A stretch of DNA of 64,000 nucleotides from Vicugna pacos (GCF_048564905.1 NC_132996.1:58378501-58442500); one strand, 5' to 3'. Shown: positions 24,531 to 37,079, numbered from the stretch's first letter. The notes: generated from the letters alone by a model not told the origin. Made by a program: numbers and translations.

Positions 24531-24784
24531 ATCAGGGAGAATTACTATTCTAACTGGCCAGTAGGGGAGTTTAGGAAGAGTGAGGAATATGGTGTAGTTT
24601 ATCCAGATGCGGAATGTGGGCAAGGGCGGTGTTAGGGTCCAAACTCAGTCTGACTGCAGTACCTAGTCCAGCCCCAGTCTGCCTTTCCAGGAGCTCTCGA
24701 TTTCTGGCAACCCAGCTTTGACCTCCCCGTGCCTTTGAGTGTGGGTCTTTCACTGAGATGCCCTTCTTCCCCATCACCTCCAGT

Positions 24785-25060
24785 CATCCACATTTTATCC
24801 AGATTTCAGGGGTCTGCTCATATATCCCTTCCTCCATGAGGTTTTCCTGGACCCCCTAAGCAGGAAGTAATCTTTCTTCCTTGTAATTCTGAAAGCATAT
24901 TATCTATGTCTTTCCTATCATTTAACATGTTTTAACATGCATAGAAGTATAATTTCCTGTAAAGTTTTAAGCTTCTTAAGGGAATTTCTGAGTTATCTTG
25001 GTATTCCTCATAATATCTAGGACAATGTAATTCAGACAGGGGGCCCTTGATACATAAAGA
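24785..25060 (+). repeat. L2 LINE 3' end
   Basis: L2 order: TATCCCTTCCTCCATGAGG, TTTTCCTGGACCCCCTAAGC, TTTAAGCTTCTTAAGGGAAT, TCTAGGACAATGTAATTCAG and a diverged end. Confidence 0.7.
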
Positions 25061-25139
25061 AAGGAAAGAGGGAGGGAAGGAGAAAGATTGGAATCCCAGA
25101 CTTGAGCCATCCAAGGCCCACTCACATGCTGTTATAACA

Positions 25140-25290
25140 GCCATTGTTTTATTTGACCTTCACCCTGTTGGGAAGGTGGGGAAAGTGGTAGATTCTTTCT
25201 CATCTATAGAGCAGTGAGGCTTACAGAGCCTGATGACTTGTCTGAGGTCATATGATGGGCAAGTGGTGTAAACAAGCAAGAGCCTAGGTC
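25140..25290 (-). repeat. MIR SINE fragment
   Basis: Reverse-complement landmarks: TCTTTCTCATCTATAGAGCA, GACTTGTCTGAGGTCATATG and GGCAAGTGGTGTAAAC. Confidence 0.65.
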
Positions 25291-27506
25291 TTGGACCTGC
25301 AGATGATCTTGAATTGCTTATGGAGTTTTATGGGAGCCATTGAGCCTCCTCTGGATTGAAATATTCCCACTATTCCAAGCTTATGGTACATGCTAGAGAT
25401 AAAGAATATCAATGTGTCCCTCTGCAGGGGAATTCATACAAGTGGGATGGTCATGACCCAGCCGGAAAACGTGGAAACAGGGACTTTATTCTGTACTGTT
25501 CATCTAAAGCTCTGAGGAGAGTGTGTAAGAATAAATGGTGGGAATTTTGGTCTCTGTATTTCATAAGAATATAGACTAGGAGAAATTAGTATATGAAATT
25601 CTGTAGTTTTGAAATGGATATATTTTAATTTAGAACAAAATGCTCAAAGTGCCGGACTCATAATTTGGGAAAGAACATAAATGAGAAGTATTTTAAGAAG
25701 CATAGATCTGGATATGCAACTGGAAAATATATTCTATATTTTTCCTTTAGCTCTTTCTTAAATAATCCTTTTTAGGGAAATTTAGTATTTACCACAATTC
25801 TAGGTGCTCAGGTGGTGAGAACCTTGATTTAAAGCTGTGGATTGTACATTTCTGCATCTTCAGTGAAAGCAACTAACAGGAGGCCTGAGTGACACTGATT
25901 TATTTATAGTTAACTTCACCCCTCCCCTTCAGAAATATTTAACCTACTCTAGATGTGATTACTATGAGCCCAACCTGCAGGGGAGTCTCCCCTCTAGATT
26001 CCAGCACATTTACAATATCCGTCACCCCAGGGTGGGAGGAGGTGTGGATCTTGGTCAGTAAATCAAAAGATGGTCTGTTTTTTTCAAAGATCTGCTGTCA
26101 GGGCCTCCAGCTGTGCACTGAGCTTGCTCAGACTGACAAGGAGGGGTGAAAGTAAAGAGCCCTATTTTGGCCAGGTGCCACTACCGTAGTTTAATGTTAA
26201 AAAAAAAAAAGGCCTATGTGTGTGGATGATGAAGACAGCGAGGGGTGGCCTTGCAGAGACCAGGTATTGGTGTCAGCAAATGCTTTGCTGTTCCTGTCTG
26301 TAGCCAGAGAGGAGGCCGATTACATTATACACATTGGGCCACACTCTCAAAACTTGAAAAAGCTTGGCAAAGTAATTCTGGAGCATAATTTTAAAGTAGC
26401 AAATCTGTCTGGTCTGGAGAGATTGGCCCTTTGTTTTGAATATTCTCTTTGGAAGGAATTTCTCACCAAATGAAGGTTCTTTATGAGGTGGTGACACATT
26501 TGCTTTTATCATTAATGTTCTTAGCTCCTCACGTCAAGGATGCCTGCATTTTACTGCCTTTTTGGTCTCTCTGTGCTTTCATCTTTCTCCCTTTTTTGCA
26601 GATATCAGCAATACTTTATCATCTCCCCAAATACCCCGCACCTGTATCACTTTTAAGGTCTGTGTCATTTCTGGTCTTGCCCCTTGGCAGGCCTCGTCCC
26701 TACGTCTGGGCATAGCCTGTGTGTCTGGGGAGCTCCTTGGACCCCCGCCCCCGCCTGACTTCTGGTTCTCTGCCAACGTGATCATGTCTGGAGGACAGAG
26801 ACCGAGATAAATGGGCATTAAATGTGATGCAGGGATGTAGTGGGCCAAGACTGTAAATTTTTGGATTCTGCATGTGTCAACAAAACCGTATCTGCTCAGT
26901 GACAATTTTTTGAAAACTGTAATATAGTCCTAAAATCATGTTGTAGAGTGAGTATTTTCCCATGTTATTTTTCTATGATGTGAGTTGAAAGATTATGCTC
27001 CACCTTATCAATATGTCCTAATTTTAGTTACCCAGTCCTTTTTGACAGGTTTTTTTTTTCAGATTTACTCTCAGAGATAACACTAGTAAAGATAACCCAG
27101 ATTTTTTTCTTTAAATGCATTGACCATACCAGACCTAGAACAGAAAGGGGAGATAGCAAGGCTTCCATGGCTGTTGACAAAAATTGATGAGAAAAACGAG
27201 GAAATGACCTAAAGTGGATTGTTATACTCAGCATAAGAATGAGATTGAAAACAAGAGCTTGTTCCTATGAAATCTAGCCAGAGTGGCAACTTATCTGCAA
27301 GCGAGGCTGTAGAGGAGGATTATATACTTACCTCGACATCCCGTAAGCCTCAGTCCAAGTCCAGCTTTTGAAGATAGGAAGGGAAGGATCGAGAGGTGGG
27401 AGTATCATGTGAGAGCACTTACTTGATTGTCAGTTATCACCCCTGAGGAACAGGGATCAGAGCTGTGGGTACAATGCAGCAGAGCTTGCTGGAGCCTCTA
27501 GTTCTT
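25291..27506. other. Unassigned intron
   Basis: No exon recognised. A short A-run lies at about 26200-26211. Open frames of 60-108 codons have no domain. The part 26520-26720 resembles an L2 fragment only weakly. Confidence 0.5.
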
Positions 27507-27708
27507 AGGGAAGTGGTTCTCCAATGTTAGTACACACCAGAAGCTCCTGAAAGGCTCGTGAAAACATAGATGGCTGCCGCTCCCCTGACCAGTTTCAGAT
27601 TGAGTAGGTCTGCATGGGGTCCTAATTTGCGTCTCTAGCAAGTTCCCGAGCGGTGTTGAGGCTGCTGGTCCAGGGACCCTACTTTCATGTGGGATCGATT
27701 CACTGTGT
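27507..27708 (+). mobile_element. MER20-like hAT-Charlie MITE
   Basis: Begins AGTGGTTCTCCAATGTTAGT and continues CCAGAAGCTCCTGAAAGGCT, TTTCAGATTGAGTAGGTCTG, TCTCTAGCAAGTTCCC and GCTGCTGGTCCAGGGACCCT. This is the order of a common non-autonomous hAT element, MER20 as I remember it. The right end is eroded. Confidence 0.65.
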
Positions 27709-29770
27709 GTGTCCTGACTCACTGGCCAGAGAAGGCTCTCCCTCTCTCCCCATCCAGTTCCTCTTCTGGACCCTGGGGCTTGGATTAGAAGCATCCAGAG
27801 ACTGGCTTCAGCCCACATCTGTCTCAGCTACATGGAGAACTCAGGGCTGCCGGTACTTAGATGTCCAGATAGCAGCCCTCATTCACAAAGGTTGTGGTTG
27901 TACAAGCCGCTGAAAATATCACTCAGCTGTAAATACTAACAAGCAGTAAATCACTCTGCAGGCCGAGGAAGCGCCAGCTCAGATGCACAGAGCAGATCTC
28001 TGAGTTGAAAAGATAGCCAGTTAACAGCCTGCTTAGCTCAACACCGTGCCCTTTAACTTCCAGGTTGTGGAATGTTTCTCTGGAATTTGAAAGTCTCCCT
28101 GGTCCCCCAGGAGGCCTTCTTGGCTTATTCCCCCCCTTCTTCCTCCCACTGCTTAGATATACCTGAGGTATGTATGGAATTTAGAAATTTTAGCTTGAAG
28201 TAAGTTTAAGCCTTCTGAAGTCTTTTGTTTTTAAAGGTGCCATATTTACAAGATCCTGGTTGCACGGGTGGTCTACTCTACTGTCCTCAATTCCAAACCT
28301 TTCCTTGAGTAGCCTGTGCCATTGAATTGTTTCGTATCTGTAGTTGCTTCTGTGGAAACAAGCCTGAAAGTCTCAGGTCATCGGTAGCCAGGGAATAAAG
28401 AAAGCAGAGTTGGGTCTGTGGATGGAGAGATGCAGGAAGATCCAAAGAGCTGGGTCTGGTCTTTGGGTCTTGGCCCCAAGTCAAGGACTTGGCCAGTTCT
28501 GATAGTCAGAAAATGGAAAAGATGAGCTCGCAAGTCAGATGCCTGTGGGGTGGATAAGTGAGGAACATGGAGAGACAAACTTGGGAGTGTTGCGAAGAGG
28601 ATCATGTTGATCAGAGCCTCTTTCCTGGTCAAGAGAGACTAGGGTACCAGTGTGACACACCCCTGCACCGCAGCTCCAGTGGTGGTGGTGGGAAAACCAC
28701 ATGCATTGTTTCCCTGGATTGCAGTCCCACCTCTGTTGCTTTTGCAGAGTTCGCTCTTATGGCTCTGGCTCTCAAGAGGCAACACCTGACTGCTTCCTCA
28801 CGTCACACGGAGGAGGGCAGCGAATAGAACAATTTCTCAGAGTCTCTGGGAGCTTGATCTGGCGGCGGATTAATTGAGAACATACTGAGCGTTTTGGCAA
28901 AGTCATCCTTCATGTGCCAGCTGTCACTTACTAGCACCTCAAATTCCCTTTCCACTTGTTTCAGGGGCTACTTTCATTCTCCCTTGAGTCTGCTTAAGTG
29001 ATTCAGCAGCAGAGGTTACCAGGAAAAGGAATTGTTGGGTATCACAATATCAGGATAACGAATCCTGTTTTCATTTCTGATATCCTGTTGTAATTACATG
29101 CCTACCAATTAATTAGTATTTGACTGTAGTTTCCTAGTAAAAGGGTTATTACAGCTGCAGAGTAGAAAAATTTCTACATTGCTCCAGCTGGAGGTTGATT
29201 CTTGATTTTTGGTTCTCTTTTGTATCTCAGCCGTATTTCTTAATTTTGTATTTAAAAAATGGTATGGCTTAACATGTGTATGGTTTAAAAATTCAAGTAG
29301 TAAAATAAAGTATGTAACTAAAATTAAGTCCTGTTCCCAAGGGGCAACTGATTTCAAGTCTTTTAGCTTTCCTCTGAGACTTATTTTCCTGTCTCCTGAT
29401 AAAATGCTGATAGTGCTATTTTTTGATGTCTCAATCATAGGCATTATCTTTTTACTTCCTCCGAGTTCGAGTTAGGGCTTCATTTCCTGTTCTCCCTTCT
29501 TCCTACCCATTTCTCTCCTCCCATCTGACCAGTGGGGCAGTGTCACCATTTTTCATCAAAGCGGTATTTATTGTTGCATTATTAGGACTACGTAAATATT
29601 GCTTCCAATTGAACCAAGAAGTAAATGATGATTACCTGATTATGCTTCCTTTCCTGTATAACTTTATTTTCCAGGGAGTGGATCTATAACTGCCCTTATT
29701 TTCCCTCTTAGCTTTTCATGTTCCTATCATTGCTTTTTACTAAATTCTCCAACAAAAGACTGCAATGGTC
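27709..29770. other. Unassigned intron
   Basis: No exon recognised. Part of 29250-29450 resembles an L1 3' end in either orientation but was not resolved. Open frames up to 111 codons have no domain. Confidence 0.5.
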
Positions 29771-29850
29771 AAGGATTTCCTCCCTCCTTCCCCCTTTCTT
29801 TCTCCCTTTCTCTCTCTTCCTTACCCTCCCTCCCATCCATCCCCCTCTCC
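29771..29850. repeat. Polypyrimidine tract
   Basis: About 75 bases are almost purely C and T on the + strand (CTCCCTCC, CTTTCT and CATCC units), interrupted by only a few purines. Confidence 0.85.
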
Positions 29851-30059
29851 GTAGCCCTGCACTTCAGCTCCAGTGTGGATTGATTGCTCCTCGGTCTCCT
29901 GTATGGTACTCATCCTGAATACTCTGTTCACCACGATTCTCAGAAAGCCCCCTTTTTTCTCTTCTTTGTTGGATTCTTTGTTTCCAAGTTTTATCATCTT
30001 CCTCTTTTTTTGGTTTATTTTTTCCAAAAGCTTCCCAAGAAAAGAAACTATTGAGACAT

Positions 30060-31380
30060 AAATGTGTTGTCACCTTGCATGTCTGAAAACATATTTATTC
30101 TGTTTCACATTGAGTAAGAGTTGGGCCAGTGCAGAATTCTAGTTGAGGCGGGTTTTCTTCATAAATTTGAAAGCATTGTTCCATTGTCCTCTGAGCTTCC
30201 CGTTTTAATCTCAAAGAGTGAGATGTCATTCTCATTCCTGCACCTTCTATGTGAAAATGTTTATCTTCCTGGGAAATTCTTTTCTGAAACTTTGATGATA
30301 TGCCTTGGTATGAGTGTTTTTTTGTTCACTGGATGCTGATTTGGGCCCTTTGTAAGGAAATAGCCATCAAATTCTGATAAATTTTCATGTTTTATATTTT
30401 TCTTTTTTTCCTGCTTTCTCTTTTTCCTCTTTATGGAACTTGGGTTACCTAGATGATGAATGTGCTAGGTTGATCCTCATTCTTATCTTTTCTGTCCTAT
30501 TTGTCATTTCTCTCTGTTTTAATGGACCTTTTATTTTATGAGATACTTTCTCAATTTTATCTTTTAACTTTTCTTTTGATTTTAAAAATTTTGTTCACTT
30601 TTCATTTCTATGAGTTCTTTCTTGACTTCTAGTTAATCTTTATAGCTTCCTATTTTTTGTTTTAAGGATGTACTTTCTCTGAGGATGTTTATGGTTTTTA
30701 AATTTTTTTTAGCTCCCTATATTGTTTATTTCCTTTGAATTCCTTTTTCAGTTCTTTAATTTCTATCTCTCATATTGAAGCTTTCCTTAAATACCTGATG
30801 TTTCTTAGCAGTCTACTCTTGCTTTAAGAGTGAGGCACTGAAAGCTGATTAGAAGCTCTGTGTACATGGCAGGCTTGTCAACTTACGAACTTTACTATGG
30901 TTAAGAGGATGGGGACCTGATTATTTGTCCTAGTGTTGGTATTCATGGGTTATTTCTGTTGGATTGGTTCCCTGATCCAGAGAATAATGTTTCTGCCCTT
31001 GGGAGTGGGGAGAGGATGGATAATAAGTCTGGGCTGCACGCGTTTGCGAGCTGAATGAGGGAAGGATACGGGTTCTCATCCTTCATTTGATAGATGATTG
31101 CTCTGTTCGGTGTGGTACCTCACCCTGCCTTCTGTGCTCATGTCGCTGAGTGTGGGATTTAATTCATTTCCTCTAGAGGATAAACCTCCCTTCTCTGCTA
31201 AGGTGATGGGAGGAAGTGGGGACAGGGAGAGGGCTGGCCTGCCTGTGCATGTAGGTTTCAGGGATCTTGGAGCCAAACTGTTCCTTCTTCCTGTTTTGAG
31301 AGTCCCTCCTTCCTGAAACCTCGGACCTCCAATTTCTGAGTCTTCTTATCATCATCCTTGGAAGGCTTAGCTTTTACGCT
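30060..31380 (-). repeat. HAL1/L1-like ORF1-side element, copy A
   Basis: On the + strand it is the reverse complement of old L1/HAL1 ORF1 and flanking DNA. Landmarks are TTGATGATATGCCTTGGTAT, TCTTTTCTGTCCTATTTGTC, AAGAGTGAGGCACTGAAAGC and GATAAACCTCCCTTCTCT. It can be aligned by eye with the copy at 45190-46540. No frame is intact. Confidence 0.6.
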
Positions 31381-31439
31381 TTGCTAGGTAGTTTATGTTC
31401 CTCTATCTGTCTTTTGTTTGCTTCAACAGACTGAAAAAT

Positions 31440-32270
31440 TTCTATAGTTTTTTAATTTTAATTTTTTATTTTGACATATTTTCAGACTTAAAGGCCCCAA
31501 AATAGTACAACTTCTGTACACCCTTTGCCCATATTCCTCAAATGTTAATATTTAACCACACTTCCTTTATTATTTTCTCTCTGTGTGTGTATTCATATTT
31601 ATATATTTTTTCCTGAACCATTTGGAAGTTGCAAATATGATACACCTTTATATTTCTCATAGAATCACAGTACAGTTACCAAAATCATTTGGAAATAAGC
31701 AGTGATCAGTATTATTAATAATATCTATAAACCTTACTTAGATTTTGCCAATTAGCCTCATAATGTCCATTATAACAAAAGAAGATTCCAGACCATTCAT
31801 TGCATTCCGTTTTCATGTCTCTTTAGTCTGCTTTTGTCTGGAACAGTTTCTTAGTCTTTCTTTGTCCTACATGTCATTGGCCTTTTTGAAGGGAACATGT
31901 CAGTTATTTTGGAAGATTTGCCTTGATTTTGATTTGTCTGATGCTTTTTGCATCAAATTAGGCATTCCACTTCAAATTATTGAAATTCAAATTGTGCATC
32001 TTTGACAGGAATATCACAAAACTAATGTTGGTGTATCATGTGGAGGACACATGATATCAGTGTGTCCCATTAGTGGTGATGATAAGTTCAGTCACAGGTT
32101 TCTGCTGAATTTCTCCAATGTGAACTGACTTTTCTTTTAACGTGTCTTGCGGGGAAATGCTTTGAGACTGTGTAAATACCCTGTTACTCCTCAAACTTTC
32201 ACCCACTAGTTTTAGCATCCACTGATGATTTCTTACCTAAATCAGTTGTTACAATGGTTGCCAAATGGTG
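31440..32270 (-). repeat. Old L1 3' UTR
   Basis: On the + strand, ATTTTGACATATTTTCAGAC is followed by CATGTCTCTTTAGTCTGCTT, AACTTTCACCCACTAGTTTT, AGCATCCACTGATGATTTCT and AATGGTGATTTTCTAAGTCC. This is the reverse complement of a long L1 3' UTR in order, with clear divergence. Confidence 0.65.
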
Positions 32271-32550
32271 ATTTTCTAAGTCCCATTTTCTGTCTGCCTT
32301 GGAGAGTGATTTTTCTTCTTTAACCTTAAGGTTCATGTCTTTAATCAGTGTTTGAAAATTCTCAGTCATTTTCTCTTTGAATATTACGTATCTGTCATTC
32401 TCACTAATCTTTCCTCTTGCTATCCTATTAAATACAAGTTAGACTTCTTTCATTCTGTTTTGTCTCTCAGGTTTAGGGTTTTTCACCTCATGGTTTCCAC
32501 ATTTTTATCTCTTTCTGCTGCATGCTGGATAATTTTTTCATATCTGTTTT
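32271..32550 (-). repeat. Old HAL1/L1-like element, segment 1 (interrupted)
   Basis: Reads GTTAGACTTCTTTCATTCTG and GCTGCATGCTGGATAATTT, the reverse complement of an old L1 ORF1-side segment. It is broken at 32550 by a younger L1 and resumes at 34412. Confidence 0.55.
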
Positions 32551-34389
32551 GTTCTTTTTTTTTTAACATTTTTTATTGATTTATAATCATTTTACAATGT
32601 TGTGTCAAATTCCAGTGTAGAGCACAATTTTTCAGTTATACATGAACATATATATATTCATTGTCACATTTTTTTCTCTGTGAGCTACCATAAGATCTTG
32701 TATATATTTTCCTGTGCTATACAGTATAATCTTGTTTATCTATTCTACAATTTTGAAATCTCAGTCTATCTCTTCCCACTCCCACCCTCTTGGCAACCAC
32801 AGGTTTGTATTCTATGTCTGTGAGTCTATTTCTGTTTTGTATTTATGCTTTGTTTGTTTTTTTTAGATTCCACATATGAGAGCGATCGCATATGGTATTT
32901 TTCTTTCTCTTTCTGGCTTACTTCACTTAGAATGACATTCTCCGGGAGCATCCATGTTGCTGCAAATGGTGTTATATTGTTGGTTTTTATGGCTGAATAA
33001 TACTCCATTGTATAAATATACCACATCTTCTTTATCCAGTCATCTGTTGATGGACATTTAGGCTGTTTCCATGTCTTGGCTATTGTAAATAATGCTGCTA
33101 TGAACATTGGGGTGCAGGTGTCATCCTGAAGTAGGGTTCCTTCTGGATATATGCCCAGGAGTGGGATTCCTGGGTCATATGGTAAGTCTATTCCTAGTCT
33201 TTTGAGGAATCTCCATACTGTTTTCCACAGTGGCTGTACCAAACTGCATTTCCACCAGCAGTGAAGGAGGGTTCCCTTTTCTCCACAGCCTCTCCAGCAT
33301 TTGTCATTTGTGGATTTTTGAATGACGGCCATTCTGACTGGTGTGAGGTGATACCTCATTGTAGTTTTGATTTGCATTTCTCTGATAATTAGTGATACTG
33401 AGCATTTTTTCATGTGCTTATTGATCATTTGTATGTCTTCCTTGGAGAATTGCTTGTTTAGATCTGCCCATTTTTGGATTGGGTTGTTTATTTTTTTCTT
33501 ATTGAGTCATATGAGCTGTTTATGTATTCTGGAGATCAAGCATTTGTCGGTTTCATTTGCAAAATTTTTTTCCCAATCCGTAGGTTGTCTTTTTGTTTTG
33601 CTTATGGTTTCCTTTGCTGTGCAGAAGCTTGTAAGTTTCATTAGGTCCCATTTGTTTATTCTTGCTTGTATTTCTATTGCTTGAGCAGACTGTTCTAGAA
33701 CATTTTTGAGATGTATGTCAGATAATGTTTTGCCTATATTTTCCTCTAGGAGGTTTATTGTATCTTGACTTATGTTTATTGTATCTTGTCTTATGTTTAA
33801 GTCTTTGATCCATTTTGAGTTGATTTTTGTGTATGGTGCAAGGGAGTGCTCTAGCTTCATTGATTTACATGCTGCTGTCCAGTTTTCCCAACACCACTTG
33901 CTGAAGAGACTGTTTTTATTCCATTGTATATTCTTGCCTCCTTTGTCGAAGATTAGTTGACCAAAAGTTTGTGGGTTCATTTCTGGGCTCTCTATTCCGT
34001 TCCATTGGTCTATATGTCTGTTTTGGTACCAATACCATGCTGTCTTGATGACTGTAGCTCTGTAGTATTGTCTGAAGTCTGGGAGAGTTATTCCTCCAGC
34101 CTCTTTCTTTCTCTTCAGTAATGCTTTGGCAATTCTAGGTCTTTGATGGTTCCATATAAATTTTATTATGATTTGCTCTAGTTCTGTGAAATATGTCCTG
34201 GGTAATTTGATAGGGACTGTATTAAATCTGTAGATTGCCTTGGGCAGTGTGACCATTTTAACAATATTGATTCTTCCAATCCAAGAACATGGGATATCTT
34301 TTCATTTTGTAAAGTCTTCTTTAATTTCCTTCATCAATGGCTTATAGTTTTCTGTGTATAATTCTTTTACCTCCTTGGTTAGATTTCTT
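32551..34389 (-). repeat. Younger L1, 5'-truncated, carrying ORF2 C-terminal half
   Basis: The reversed poly(A) tail is at about 32554-32564. The 3' UTR follows to about 32830, then ORF2 is read on the minus strand. The two open blocks, 33507-34256 and 32826-33428, are in the same frame. They encode [52 protein letters not shown] and the terminal Cys-His cluster [18 protein letters not shown]. Two TGA codons interrupt the frame (33507-33509 and 34302-34304), the second at a Trp in the family consensus. The copy ends at about residue EVKELYTENYKPLM and lacks endonuclease and RT. Matching flanks at 32531-32550 and 34390-34411 look like a diverged target-site duplication. It is non-autonomous and dead, but much younger than the surrounding L1 DNA. 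Confidence 0.9.
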
Positions 34390-34411
34390 AATTATTTTTC
34401 AAATCTGTCTT

Positions 34412-34785
34412 CCTGGTCTTTTTTTTTTTTTAAGTGTTTTTTTTCCCTTATGTTTTCACTTCATTCTTTTATATCTTTATTCGAGGATGTACTTTATATT
34501 CTCCAATTATCCAATTTTGCAGTGATCTTATCATTTATCTACTACCTGTTGCTCTTGTTACATTGTTTCCTTATGTGTTTTATAGTTTTGGAATGTGAGT
34601 TCATCTTCAGTAAGGTTTTCTGTGGAAATCTTTGCCTCCTAGGGTAAGGGGGGATTTCTCCAGAGAGTTTATTCTTGTTTTTTTGCTTCTGCCATGTGTT
34701 CTAGAAGTATCGCAGATATAAATCACTTTTTAACATTAATTTTTCAGTGGGAGGTTTCCATACTGTACAAGGAGAGTCCATTTAA
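34412..34785 (-). repeat. Old HAL1/L1-like element, segment 2
   Basis: Continues the interrupted element with TGGAATGTGAGTTCATCTTC, TCTGTGGAAATCTTTGCCTC and a T-run at about 34419-34431. It is then broken by the short L1 insertion at 34798. Confidence 0.5.
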
Positions 34786-34797
34786 ACACCAAACCTC

Positions 34798-35070
34798 ATG
34801 GTTACCAGGGGGGAATGCGGGTGGGAAGGGATAGACTGGGGGTTCAGGATTTGCAGATGCTGATTACTGTGTGTGGGCTAGATAGGCAAGTTTATACTGT
34901 GTAGCACAGGGAACTATATTCAGTATCCTATGGTAACCTATAGTGGGGAAGAATATGGAAAGGAATATATGAATGTATATGTGTGATTGAAACATTATGC
35001 TGTACACCAGAAACTGACACAACATTGTAAACTGGCGATCTTTCAGTAAAAAGCAAAAAAGTAAAAAAAC
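34798..35070 (+). repeat. Short L1 3' UTR insertion (273 bp) with 12-bp target duplication
   Basis: The plus strand runs GATAGACTGGGGGTTCAGGA, GTAGCACAGGGAACTATATT, CATTATGCTGTACACCAGAA and CAACATTGTAAACTGGCG, ending in an A-rich tail at 35047-35070. The 12-mer ACACCAAACCTC occurs directly before it (34786-34797) and directly after it (35071-35082). Confidence 0.9.
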
Positions 35071-35082
35071 ACACCAAACCTC

Positions 35083-35610
35083 TCTGAGGGGTAGCCTCTG
35101 TTGAAAGCACCCCCAGCCCAAACTCAGGCTGAAAAAGATAAATGTTTTTCTGTTGTCTCCACTTATGAGAGGGTGACTTTCTGGACCACCTATTTGCTGA
35201 CTGTGCAGCCGGTAAGGATTCTGGAGTATGTGTAAGTCTCACTGCTAGCTCCCTGACTTCTGTGCCCAGCACCACGTCCTTCTTCCAGCAGGGATGTGGA
35301 AGCCCCAGCCCCTGCATCGCTAAGCCCAGCAACAGCCTCCACCCTACTGAAGAACTGCGGTGCCAGCCAGCTCCTGTGCCCTCAGCACGCACTTGCCATT
35401 TTCTCTCCATTTCTGGTCCCTGGCAACTTCCCATTCCCTGAATATTTAAAAAGATTTTTTGTTGTATTTTATCCCACATTTCTTTGTGTCGTCTAGCAAG
35501 AGACTCCATCTGGTTCACCTCCCCAAATGTATTGAACTCTTGTCCACTGTTGTCTCCTTGCCTGTTCTTTTAGCCCTGCAGGTTCATGCGTCACCCCCTC
35601 CACCTCCTTT
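35083..35610 (-). repeat. Old L1-like 5' region, segment 3
   Basis: GC-richer sequence with GGGTGACTTTCTGGACCACC and CTGCATCGCTAAGCCCAGCA. It is probably the remainder of the interrupted L1 5' UTR, but the limits and family are uncertain. Confidence 0.35.
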
Positions 35611-35689
35611 TTTTCCCCCAGGAGGAAGCAGAGATAAAACATAGCAGACAAAACACATACCTTACTGGAATTCCAGAGAAACTAAGAAT

Positions 35690-36720
35690 TAAGAAATGAC
35701 TACATTTTAGGGGTTGTTCTCCCCACTTTGTGTCAACTTTAATGGTGGTGTTACACTCCCGTCAGCTCAAAACTATGCATAAGATTTGGCTTCTTGGTCA
35801 TAAATGTGTTGGTGCTTTGAGCTTGGATGCCACAGCTTAACTTAATTTTTCCCAAGAGTCTCTGTTTACCACGCTAGTGAAGTCTTCCTCCACACCATAG
35901 TGGACCTCTAAAATACACTCAGTAGCCGCCAGCAAACATTTTTATGCCCGGCCGGAGAATGAGCCTCTTTTCCAAACTGAGTATTTCAGGTGTGGGATAG
36001 TCAGAGGAAATTGTGGATTTGTTTCACCTCTCATGAGAAGTAGTAGGTTCTCACCATGAACATTCTTGAACACTGGATTATAGATCAGTCTTGTTCGTTT
36101 GAATCAGATAAGTTACTAGTCTTTTCTTTGAAGCACTTCTTTTAACTGTTTTCAGTATTAAGTAACAGATCCAGGGATGAGAAGTGTGTGTTTAAAGACC
36201 GTGTCTAAGAATAATCCGATCTTTTGCTATTAAACAGATAAACTGTTACTTTTAACATAATAAAATTATGAACCGATAAAATCAATGATGTTATATATTA
36301 CATTTGCCCCTACTTTATTGTATTCACCATTTAATTGATTAGACAGTGTCTTAAGCCATCTTACCATAGATATATTTAGTGAGATTTATTACTTGCAGAC
36401 TGATATAACTCATGAATTATTAAAAACATCAGCATATGGAACCCGTGCTTTCCTCATTCCAAATTCTTTTAATATGGCTTATGTTGAGCCATTTAACTGG
36501 CTTCTGTCCATCCCACTGATGGAAGCCGCAGCCAGACTGAGGGCTCTTATAAATGATTGGCTTCCTTTCCAAGCAGGAGGAGGATGAAATGTCAACTTTT
36601 TCCTCCACTACCTGAAAAGCAATCAGTGGCAACCCTTCCTGCTCTTCTTGACAGTAGTTTGGCTTTTATAGAAGGGCGGGCGGGCATCTAGCCAAATGTG
36701 AATTTCACTGCTGTATAAAG
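35690..36720. promoter_or_regulatory. Repeat-poor intronic stretch, candidate conserved regulatory DNA
   Basis: No repeat family is recognised, in contrast to the L1 zone just upstream. Homeodomain and HOX-like strings occur often: CATAAATG, CATGAATTATTAAA, AATGATTGG and CTTATAAATGATTGGC. The block 36400-36620 looks the most constrained by eye. The role is inferred only. Confidence 0.25.
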
Positions 36721-37079
36721 AAGAAAGTTAAGTAGCTAAAACTCAGATAGTAGCTGGAATTTTCAGAGAGGCATTCAGATGGGTTTAACCTGTGAGCCTT
36801 CAGTAAGCTAACTATAGCTCAAAAATTCCTGAACTGCACGTTTTAATCCCTTCTTTCCTGGTGATGATCCGAGTAACTTGAGGTTACATACTGAATCTCT
36901 CTTTGCAGGAATTTGCTCATCTGCAGGACTGGGTTTAGGGATAATGATAGCGTCAGAAGAACAGTGCAGTTAGCGACTGATTGCCAATTACTAATCAAGG
37001 CCACTGGAAAGGACATTTTAGAATCCAACCTGAGTTCAAGACCATTTATTAGCTTGATATTTTGCTTTCTTATCCCCTT

